Origin: Desulfobacteraceae bacterium
Lineage (GTDB): Bacteria; Desulfobacterota; Desulfobacteria; Desulfobacterales; JAABSP01
NCBI GenBank assembly: GCA_011390035.1
Contig: JAABTE010000115.1
Coordinates: 1-7,952, forward strand
Length of the DNA stretch: 7,952 bases
Reading direction: 5' to 3'
Every line of letters begins with the position of its first letter. Position 1 is the first letter of the stretch. Position numbers and translations under genes: made by a program. The notes under the pieces are model-generated. The model did no database searches and was not told the DNA's origin. It saw nothing but the letters and a program-made list of their open reading frames with translations. Positions 1 through 5,705 of this stretch are shown here, piece by piece.

Positions 1-1233
1 CAGATCGACGAGGTGACCGGCTACAAGACCCACAGCCTGCTGTGTGCGCCCCTGTTGCGGACCGACGGCATGGCCCGGGGCGCCCTCCAGTTGCTCAACA
101 AGCGAACCGGGGCATTCACCCGGTCAGACGAGATGATCGCCCTGAGGGCCGCGCCGGCCTTTGCCGCCATGGATTACGAAAACCACCCCTTCGAGGCCCG
201 GGCCATGGCCGCCGCCATGCGCCAGGAGATCCGGGCGGACCGCTGCTCCGTTTTCCTGCTGGATGAAAAGGCCGGCGAGCTTTACACCGTGATTCAGGAG
301 GGGCTGGAGCGGGAAATCCGCCTGAGCCTGAACCTTGGCATCGCGGGCCTTGTGGGCATCACCGGCCGGATGATCCACTCGCCGGACACCTACGCCGACC
401 CCCGGTTCGACGGCAGCATCGACGCCCGCACCGGCTACCGCACCCGGTCCATCCTGTGCGCGCCGGTAAAGGGCCGCGGGGGGGAGGTGCTGGGGGTGGT
501 GGAGGTGATCAACAAGCGGACGGGCGCCTTTGACGAATTCGACATGGCCGCCCTGCGGGTGATGGCCGCCTACATGGGGCTGTTCGTGGAAAACGCCATA
601 ATCAGCGAGGAGTATTCCCAGCAGTTCAAGAGCGCCATCGCCGTGCTGGCCGCCTCCATCGACGCCAAGGACCCGTTAACCGCCCACCATTCCAAGCGGG
701 TCAACGCCTATGCCATGGGCATCGCCCGGGAGCTGGAGTTTCCGGAGGCGGACATCGACATCCTGAGCGTGGCGGCCCTGCTCCACGACTACGGCAAGAT
801 CGGCACGGATGAGCGCGTTCTGAAAAAGCCGGGAAAGCTCACCGATGCCGAGTACGCCCATGTGAAGGAGCACGTTCGGGACACCTGGCGCATACTGAGC
901 AAGATGCGCTTTGTGCGCAAATACCGCAACGTGCCGCTCATCGCCGCCTGCCATCACGAGCGGCCGGACGGTTCCGGCTACATGGAGGGCATCGGCGAGT
1001 CGGACATCCCCTTCATGGCCAAGATCATCGCCGTGGCCGACGTGTTCGAGGCCCTCACCGCCCGGCGCCACTACCGGGAGGCCATGACGGCCGGGGATGC
1101 CTTCGCCGTGCTGGATGCGGGCATTGGCGGCCAGTTCGACGGAGACGTGGTGGCGGCGCTGAAGCGGTATTATGAAAAGGTGCGGCTTCGGGAAAATGGC
1201 GGGGTGGACGCCGGGGAAAACGGGCTGGACTGA
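1..1233 (+). CDS. Tandem-GAF HD-GYP domain protein, 5'-truncated (putative c-di-GMP phosphodiesterase)
   Basis: The frame is open from base 1, so the GTG at 13 is internal and the true start lies upstream. Numbering from that GTG, residues 1-55 are the C-terminal part of a first GAF domain, about 58-195 a second GAF, and about 205-395 an HD-GYP domain. HD-GYP landmarks are H225/H226, the H258-D259 pair in LLHDYGKIG, H315-E316, and a motif ending G322-Y323-M324 where the family normally has GYP. HD-GYP proteins hydrolyse c-di-GMP to pGpG or GMP with a bi- or trinuclear metal site; the visible metal ligands look intact. Both GAFs carry an NKRTGAF stretch, and GAF1 continues to D39-E40, matching the NKFDE signature of cyclic-nucleotide-binding GAFs. 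The protein is probably a cytoplasmic ligand-gated phosphodiesterase, but the ligand is unknown. It converges on the YfiR operon with a 27-bp gap and no evident terminator. Confidence 0.9.
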   Translation, partial: QIDEVTGYKTHSLLCAPLLRTDGMARGALQLLNKRTGAFTRSDEMIALRAAPAFAAMDYENHPFEARAMAAAMRQEIRADRCSVFLLDEKAGELYTVIQEGLEREIRLSLNLGIAGLVGITGRMIHSPDTYADPRFDGSIDARTGYRTRSILCAPVKGRGGEVLGVVEVINKRTGAFDEFDMAALRVMAAYMGLFVENAIISEEYSQQFKSAIAVLAASIDAKDPLTAHHSKRVNAYAMGIARELEFPEADIDILSVAALLHDYGKIGTDERVLKKPGKLTDAEYAHVKEHVRDTWRILSKMRFVRKYRNVPLIAACHHERPDGSGYMEGIGESDIPFMAKIIAVADVFEALTARRHYREAMTAGDAFAVLDAGIGGQFDGDVVAALKRYYEKVRLRENGGVDAGENGLD

Positions 1234-1260
1234 AATGTTGCCGGAGTCAAGGGCCGGAGG

Positions 1261-1869
1261 TCATGGCGCGTCAGGGGATGGGGAGGACTCGATCACGTTG
1301 GCGATCTGCAGCAGCGGGGCCTTGATCACCAGCCCGGCCCGCCGGGCTGCGGCGATGTTGATGTGGAAAAAGACCCGATTGGCGGCCGAGACGATCTCCA
1401 CCATCCCCCCCAGCCGGGCGAAGCCGGAAATGCCGCTGACGATCAGCACCGGCTGACGGGAAAGCCGGTCGAGGGTGTCGGCCAGGTCCGCCCCCGCACC
1501 TGGCGAGATGAACAGCACATGGCAGTCGCCGGCGGCGTCCACACTGTCCATCTGCCGCACGCCGCCGGCGCCGGACGGTTTGACCGGCGCCTCCGGGTTC
1601 GGGGCGGACGCCCCGCCCGCCTCCGGCGGCGCGCCGGACAGCAGCCGATCCAGGCTCGCTCCCATGCCGTTGTCATCCCCCAGCACGCAGAAGTTGCATT
1701 GTTCCGTGCCCGCGGCCGAGCAGGCGGTGGGCCAGATAACGAACTTGCTCAGGTTGTACACAAAGGCGGCCAGCCGGGCCGGATCGGTCTCCCCGGCCGT
1801 CGCCGGCGCCCATGTCAGCGCAAGGGCCAGGGCCGTCCCGGCGATCCACTTGCGCAGGGGGTCGCTCAA
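1261..1869 (-). CDS. YfiR family (DUF4154) periplasmic protein
   Basis: This is a 202-residue exported protein with a signal peptide at about 1-26 (KWIAGTALALALTWAPATAG). YfiR/DUF4154 hallmarks occur in order: AAFVYNLSKFVIWP (34-47), CVLGDD (61-66), CHVLFIS (116-122), VLIVSGISGFARLGGM (141-156), VFFHIN (166-171) and a closing leucine-rich helix (180-192). In Pseudomonas, YfiR is a redox-sensitive periplasmic repressor of the diguanylate cyclase YfiN. The cysteines here are at 50, 58, 61 and 116. A Gly/Ala/Pro-rich stretch at about 79-103 looks like an inserted surface loop. The start is TTG at 1869, chosen because it gives a clean signal peptide and because TTGA overlaps the stop of the upstream lipoprotein gene, implying translational coupling. 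It is last in the operon, and no GGDEF partner is visible. Family assignment is firm; control of a cyclase is inferred from family knowledge. Confidence 0.88.
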   Translation of the reverse strand: MSDPLRKWIAGTALALALTWAPATAGETDPARLAAFVYNLSKFVIWPTACSAAGTEQCNFCVLGDDNGMGASLDRLLSGAPPEAGGASAPNPEAPVKPSGAGGVRQMDSVDAAGDCHVLFISPGAGADLADTLDRLSRQPVLIVSGISGFARLGGMVEIVSAANRVFFHINIAAARRAGLVIKAPLLQIANVIESSPSPDAP

Positions 1870-2723
1870 GGCAGCGTCTCGACAAAGGCCCGAACCTCGC
1901 AGACCCTGCGCCGGGGATCCAGGGCGCGGTAGGGCGGCGTAGCCGCGCCCGAGGGCGGCGCCTCTCCGAGTCCGGCGATCTTCTGAACGAAATCCGCGGG
2001 CAGGGGGCCGTTGGCCGCCCTTCCCGCCACCCCGGCCCGGATGATCCCCATCAGGTGGTGATTGACATTGCGGGCCCGCATCCGGGACAACACCCGGTTA
2101 TACAGGCGCCGCTGCTGAATGGAATTGTCGGGGGCTTGGAGAGCCTCCGGTGGCGCGTTGATCCGGATTTCCCGCTCCAGGGTGGTGCCGGAGGCGATGG
2201 GGTATTCATCCGTGTGGCCGGTGGTTCGCAGGGTGATCCGAAGGGGCGCGGCGCCGTCCCTTTCCCCGATCCGCGCCATGCTTTCAACCACAGCGGCCGC
2301 CACACGCTCCAGCGCCGCCAACTGGTCCGGCGCAAGGTCGGCGGTCCGGTGCGCCCCCTCAGGAAAGATGATGCGGCACTGAAATCGCGGGTCTTTGAAC
2401 CGGGCGATATTCTCCCGTATACTTTCCATGGTCCGGTTGCACTCGCCAATCCGCTCCGCGTCGAATCGGCTCGGATCGCTCCGGATGCCGGCGGCGTAGT
2501 CGAGTATCCGCTCCAGGGCGGCAAGGGAGGCGGCCAGCGCGTCGCCTTCCCGGTCCAGGCCGGGCTGTTCCATTTCCGCCCGGATGCGGGCGGCGTCGGT
2601 TTCCAGGCGCCCCACCTGAAGCGCCCGGTCTCCCCGAAGGCCGGCGCAGCCGGACAGGACAGCAAGGATCAGCAGGCAGCCCAGCAGCGCCGCCGGGCGA
2701 TTGAAAACACACGGTCTGCTCAT
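1866..2723 (-). CDS. Outer-membrane lipoprotein with OmpA-like peptidoglycan-binding domain (YfiB-like role possible)
   Basis: This is a 285-residue lipoprotein. The signal peptide ends in lipobox LSGC with the acylated Cys at 26; the next residue is Ala, not Asp, which favours outer-membrane sorting. Residues about 30-130 are predicted helical and charged. An OmpA/MotB-type domain follows: CRIIFPEGAHRTADL, then GHTD at 169-172, then N209-x2-LS-x2-RA-x2-V220, the canonical diaminopimelate-binding motif. GHTD and the N motif are about 37 residues apart, against about 8 in Pal/OmpA, so an insertion of roughly 28 residues sits between them. The ATG at 2723 is preferred over the adjacent TTG at 2726 because GGGAGG at 2732-2737 is then about 8 nt away. 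Its stop overlaps the YfiR start. By analogy with YfiB, which binds YfiR in Pseudomonas, it may be the YfiR partner, but it is longer than YfiB and direct orthology is not shown. Confidence 0.82.
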   Translation of the reverse strand: MSRPCVFNRPAALLGCLLILAVLSGCAGLRGDRALQVGRLETDAARIRAEMEQPGLDREGDALAASLAALERILDYAAGIRSDPSRFDAERIGECNRTMESIRENIARFKDPRFQCRIIFPEGAHRTADLAPDQLAALERVAAAVVESMARIGERDGAAPLRITLRTTGHTDEYPIASGTTLEREIRINAPPEALQAPDNSIQQRRLYNRVLSRMRARNVNHHLMGIIRAGVAGRAANGPLPADFVQKIAGLGEAPPSGAATPPYRALDPRRRVCEVRAFVETLP

Positions 2724-2731
2724 CAAAAAAT

Positions 2732-2737
2732 CCTCCC
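2732..2737 (-). promoter_or_regulatory. Shine-Dalgarno of the OmpA-domain lipoprotein gene
   Basis: GGGAGG on the minus strand lies just after the upstream gene's TGA (2740-2742) and about 8 nt before the ATG at 2723. This decides between ATG 2723 and the TTG at 2726, and shows that this cistron has its own strong ribosome site inside the operon. Confidence 0.75.
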
Positions 2738-2739
2738 GC

Positions 2740-3177
2740 TCATTCCCCTTCCAGGAGTCGGCGTTGTTCCCGGATCAGTTGCTCCATTTCCATGGCCTTC
2801 CGCCGATATAGGCGCTCGCTCTGAAAATCGCCGATCAGGTCGTCCAGCCGGCCCAGTCGATCGGCCAGGTCCGGATGGGCCGTTGGCGGAAGGTGGGCGA
2901 ATTTCATCCGCTCTCCCCGCAGGGCATCGATGATTTGCCCCAGCACGGGCAGCAAGGGGCCATTGACCGGTCTGCCCATGGCCTCCGCCTCGGTCAATTC
3001 CTGGTAAAGCGCCATGGAAAGAAACAGGTCGTAGGGAATATTGACGGTGACAATGGCGGCGGCCCCGTCAGATTCTCCGGCCGATTCCCCGGCCGGCCCG
3101 GCGGCCTGGCCCGGCTCCGCTCCGATCCAAAGACACAGCAGCGCCATCAGGATCGCGGATCTGAAGGATGCCGCCAT
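2740..3177 (-). CDS. Small exported protein of unknown function in the TonB receptor-YfiR operon
   Basis: I do not recognise the family. From ATG 3177 the product is 145 residues with a signal peptide (MAASFRSAILMALLCLWIGA...GQAA, cleavage near 26). A short low-complexity AGES-AGES stretch follows, then a predicted helical body: VTVNIPYDLFLSMALYQELT (about 43-62), a central GRPVNGPLLPVLGQIIDALR segment, and a highly charged C-terminal helix rich in Arg, Glu and Met (about 104-145). The mature protein has no cysteine and no lipobox, so it is probably soluble periplasmic. An in-frame start at 3270 would lie wholly inside the receptor gene and hide the signal peptide, so it is rejected. The start follows the receptor stop by 13 nt within a 14-bp tandem duplication. 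Context suggests a role with the receptor, lipoprotein or YfiR; nothing in the sequence specifies it. Confidence 0.75.
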   Translation of the reverse strand: MAASFRSAILMALLCLWIGAEPGQAAGPAGESAGESDGAAAIVTVNIPYDLFLSMALYQELTEAEAMGRPVNGPLLPVLGQIIDALRGERMKFAHLPPTAHPDLADRLGRLDDLIGDFQSERLYRRKAMEMEQLIREQRRLLEGE

Positions 3178-3194
3178 CAAGATGCCGCCATCAA
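3167..3194. repeat. Exact 14-bp tandem duplication at the receptor stop / small-gene start
   Basis: Two perfect adjacent copies of TTGATGGCGGCATC (minus strand) occupy 3181-3194 and 3167-3180. The first holds the receptor TGA (3191-3193) sharing its A with an ATG (3191-3189). That ATG opens a four-codon ORF (ATG GCG GCA TCT TGA) whose TGA shares its A with the second ATG (3177-3175), the real start of the small exported protein. Each copy therefore carries a TGATG stop-start junction. Confidence 0.9.
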
Positions 3195-5440
3195 AATGCG
3201 TAGCGCAGGCCCAGATAGACCTCGCGCAGGGGCTGGGGCGCCCGGGGCGCCACCACGGGAGATCCGTCAAAGGGCGACCCGGCGTAATGCCTGCTGTTGA
3301 ACAGATTGTCCACCGTCGCCTGGGCGTCGAGCCGGTCCGTGACGTGGTAGATCAGGTTCAAAAAGGCCACCAGGTCGCCGTCGAAGCCATAGGATTCATC
3401 CCCGCCCGCCTCGGCGTCGCCGTATTTATAGTTGTCGCGGTCCACATTCACCTCGCCATAATAGCGCAGGGTGAGCCCGGCTGTCCACCTTTCCGCGCTG
3501 TATCGGGTGTTGAGGATCAACTTGTGCTCTGAAATCTGGGAGATATCGAAGCCTTCGTCCTCGCCTGTGACGTAGGCGTAAGACAGGGCGCTGGTCAGCC
3601 CGCCGATGGAATGGGACACGGACACCTCGCCGCCCTTGCTGATGATCTCGCCCTTGTTGCCGTTGTACTCCACGAATCCGGGGGTGTCCCGGTAGGGGTT
3701 GTAATAAGGGTAGCCATCGGCCTGGGCCGGGGCCTCAACCGGGCGGATGATGTTTTCCATCTTGTTGTAGTAAAGCGAGCCCCGGACGAGGAAGTTTCGG
3801 GCCAGGGCGTAGGTTATGTCCAGGGAGTAGTTGGTCAGCTCCTCCGGGGCCAGATCCTCGTTGGGGATGTGCATGATGTAGGGGTTGGCGAAGTTTTCAT
3901 ACCTGTAGTAGTTGGTCGGCTGGATATAGGCGGTGCCGTAGAGCAGCTTGATGGTCAGGCCCGTCAAGGGCGTTATGATCAGGCCGGCCCTGGGGTTGAT
4001 GGTCTCGCTGTATTCCGAGTTGTAGTCGTAGCGCAGGCCGGCGTCGATTTTCAGGTAATCTGAAAAGACATATTCGGCCTGGGCGTACAGCCCCACGTTG
4101 TAATAATCCCGCTCCCGAAAGACGGGCTCCCGGAACCCTATTATGCCGAAGGTGTAGCCGTTCGGGTCGGTGAAGTCGGAATAATCCACCTCCAGGTCTC
4201 CGTCGGCGTTGAAGGGGTTGGCCAGGTTCCGGGTCTTGGGAAAGGACTCCACATACTCGTAGGAAACGCCGCTGACGATGGAAAAGCGGTCGAACGCGTC
4301 CCATGCCGCCTGGATCTCTCCCTTCAGCCAGGACGATTCGGCGTATTTGTAGGCCGGCGCGCCGTCGATCATGTTGCCGTTGGCGTCCTTTTGCACGATA
4401 TAAAAATTGGTGGCTGTGTTCAACTGGTAATCGCCGGCCGAGACCGTGGCGGTGACGCGGAGTTTTTCTCCCTCGAAGGCGCGGTGGGTCAGGTAGGCGT
4501 GGCGCAGATCCTGGCCCCACACGGCGTCCTTCACGTAGCCGTACCGGTCCGGCAGGGAGACGCCGGCGTTGGTTTCCAGCTCGCGCTGCCAGTCGAAGCC
4601 CAGGGTGAAGCGCTTGTACCGCAGCTTCATCAGCATGTTCCAGTTCTTGACGGGGTAGGAGTTGTCCAGCTCCCCGAGTTCGCCGGCGTAATGGTTCACG
4701 GCGTCATACTCCGGGTAGTCCTCGTGGAGCTTCTGGTCCTCGCCCCGGTAGATCCGGGCCGAGAGCAGCGCGTCCACGTCGTCGCCGAAGGCCTTGCCGA
4801 AGGTCAGATCCGCCGTCCAGGCGTCGGCGGTGTCCGAGAAGATCCATCCGCCGGAGGCGCTTACGCCGTCGTAGTCGGCCCCGTCATGGGTGATCAGGTT
4901 GATCACGCCGGCGTATGCGTCGGCGCCGTACACGCTGGAGGCCGGCCCGTAAATGATCTCGATGCGCTTGTACGGATGAAGCGGCACGTTGCGGCCGTAG
5001 AGGAACTGCTCTCCCGAGGCGGCGCTCTGGCGCTGGCCGTCCTGCAGGATCAGGATCTTCTGGTTGCCGATCACCCCGCGCATGATGACCTGGGTCTTTT
5101 GCTCGCCCTGGACGTAATGGGAGACATCGAAGCCGGGCAGGGCCCGGAAGATGTCTTTCAGATCCCGCCAGCCGAAGGCCCGGATCTGATCCTGGCCGAT
5201 GGAGATGACCGTGGCCGGCGCCTCGGAGATCTTCTGGGCCTTCTTGGATACCGTGGTCACCTCCATGTCGAAGGCTTCTTCCTGGAGCCAGCGCATCTCA
5301 TCCATGATTTCCGCCTCGATGACGGCGTCCGGCGGGGCAGATTCCGGACCGGGCGCGTCCGCTGGGTTCTGACATGGCGCCGGCGACGGGGCCAGTGTCA
5401 GCGCCGCCAGCAAAACCGCAATCAGACATGCTGCTCTCAT
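3191..5440 (-). CDS. TonB-dependent outer-membrane receptor
   Basis: This is a 749-residue protein with a signal peptide at about 1-25. An acidic stretch (about 38-58) precedes EVTTVSKKAQKISEAPATV, the usual lead-in to the plug in receptors of this subgroup. The plug domain spans about 71-187, with DIFRALPGFDVS, VIMRGV, ILILQDGQ, RIEIIYGPASSVYGADAYAGVINLIT as markers. The rest is rich in alternating aromatic and polar beta-strand segments consistent with a 22-stranded barrel, ending in the C-terminal Phe typical of BAM substrates (GLRYAF). Length is normal for the family. Such receptors take up siderophores, cobalamin, saccharides or other large ligands using TonB-ExbBD energy; the ligand cannot be read here. 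No sigma/anti-sigma regulator genes are adjacent. A TonB box is not obvious. The start has GAGGAG at 5448-5453. It is first gene of the operon that continues into the unknown protein, the lipoprotein and YfiR. Confidence 0.95.
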   Translation of the reverse strand: MRAACLIAVLLAALTLAPSPAPCQNPADAPGPESAPPDAVIEAEIMDEMRWLQEEAFDMEVTTVSKKAQKISEAPATVISIGQDQIRAFGWRDLKDIFRALPGFDVSHYVQGEQKTQVIMRGVIGNQKILILQDGQRQSAASGEQFLYGRNVPLHPYKRIEIIYGPASSVYGADAYAGVINLITHDGADYDGVSASGGWIFSDTADAWTADLTFGKAFGDDVDALLSARIYRGEDQKLHEDYPEYDAVNHYAGELGELDNSYPVKNWNMLMKLRYKRFTLGFDWQRELETNAGVSLPDRYGYVKDAVWGQDLRHAYLTHRAFEGEKLRVTATVSAGDYQLNTATNFYIVQKDANGNMIDGAPAYKYAESSWLKGEIQAAWDAFDRFSIVSGVSYEYVESFPKTRNLANPFNADGDLEVDYSDFTDPNGYTFGIIGFREPVFRERDYYNVGLYAQAEYVFSDYLKIDAGLRYDYNSEYSETINPRAGLIITPLTGLTIKLLYGTAYIQPTNYYRYENFANPYIMHIPNEDLAPEELTNYSLDITYALARNFLVRGSLYYNKMENIIRPVEAPAQADGYPYYNPYRDTPGFVEYNGNKGEIISKGGEVSVSHSIGGLTSALSYAYVTGEDEGFDISQISEHKLILNTRYSAERWTAGLTLRYYGEVNVDRDNYKYGDAEAGGDESYGFDGDLVAFLNLIYHVTDRLDAQATVDNLFNSRHYAGSPFDGSPVVAPRAPQPLREVYLGLRYAF

Positions 5441-5447
5441 GTGTTAT

Positions 5448-5453
5448 CTCCTC
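5448..5453 (-). promoter_or_regulatory. Shine-Dalgarno of the TonB receptor gene
   Basis: GAGGAG on the minus strand lies 7 nt upstream of ATG 5440, supporting that start and the signal peptide it gives. Confidence 0.75.
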
Positions 5454-5507
5454 TTTGGTGTGCGGGGTTCGGCGAAGGGGCCATTGCCGGTCAGGCTCCC
5501 CCTCGAT

Positions 5508-5536
5508 AGCATATTTCCGACCGATTTTAAAGCGAA
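5508..5536 (-). promoter_or_regulatory. Possible weak sigma70-like promoter for the receptor operon
   Basis: On the minus strand TTCGCT (5531-5536) and TATGCT (5508-5513) are separated by exactly 17 bp, inside the AT-richest part of the gap upstream of the receptor. Matches to consensus are modest (3/6 and 4/6), so this is only a candidate. No clear operator, Fur box or riboswitch was seen. Confidence 0.25.
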
Positions 5537-5591
5537 AAACATTTTGGGCTCTTCGCCTTTATTTCGGTTCCCCATTTCCCTCGGGGGAGGG

Positions 5592-5659
5592 ATCGCATGA
5601 AGATCTAAGGATACAGAAATCGCATGAAGATCTTAAGGATACAGAAATCGAAGGATAAC
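5592..5659. repeat. 27/28-bp intergenic tandem repeat, two full copies plus a collapsed third
   Basis: Copy 1 is 5592-5618 and copy 2 is 5619-5646. They are identical except for one extra T in copy 2 (ATCTAAGG versus ATCTTAAGG). From 5647 a third copy begins ATCG and jumps directly to AAGGATA, lacking about 13 central bases. The A/G-rich unit is unlike the surrounding GC-rich coding DNA. It lies between the 3' end of the transglutaminase gene and the promoter side of the receptor gene. Confidence 0.85.
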
Positions 5660-5674
5660 GAAAAGGAGGACGCC

Positions 5675-5704
5675 ATGCTTTCGGATCATCGGGACGGACG
5701 GTAA
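5675..5704 (+). other. Nine-codon micro-ORF with a strong Shine-Dalgarno
   Basis: AAGGAGGA at 5663-5670 is followed, 5 nt after its GGAGG core, by ATG and nine codons (MLSDHRDGR) ending in TAA at 5702-5704. It stops 1 nt before the convergent transglutaminase gene. It could be the residual 5' end of a deleted gene, a very small peptide gene, or chance; the near-perfect ribosome site is the only support. Confidence 0.2.
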
Positions 5705-5705
5705 A

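Noticed and set aside
1812..2933. Long plus-strand open frame (373 codons) opposite the lipoprotein and YfiR genes
   Set aside because: It overlaps three convincing minus-strand genes and has Arg/Gly/Pro-rich shadow composition without a domain.
3178..3270. Upstream extension of the small exported protein into the receptor gene
   Set aside because: It would add 31 residues read out of frame within receptor codons and bury the signal peptide that begins at 3177.
5360..5440. Receptor N-terminus as a lipoprotein signal (Cys at 23)
   Set aside because: The residues before Cys23 are PAP, which does not fit a lipobox; signal peptidase I processing is more likely.
4391..5509. Long plus-strand open frame (372 codons) opposite the TonB receptor
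   Set aside because: It is antisense to a well-supported receptor, has no recognisable domain, and its Val/Gly/His-rich composition is what the complement of GC-rich coding DNA gives.
5532..5556. GCGAA/TTCGC inverted repeat as a terminator for the transglutaminase gene
   Set aside because: It has only 5 pairs with a 15-nt loop, about 150 nt past the stop, and overlaps the candidate receptor promoter.
5577..5592. Hairpin TCCCTC-GGGG-GAGGGA as a terminator
   Set aside because: The 6-bp stem is not followed by a T-run on either strand, so intrinsic termination is not supported.
5592..5659. CRISPR-like repeat array
   Set aside because: The copies are directly adjacent with no spacers, the third is incomplete, and no cas genes are present.
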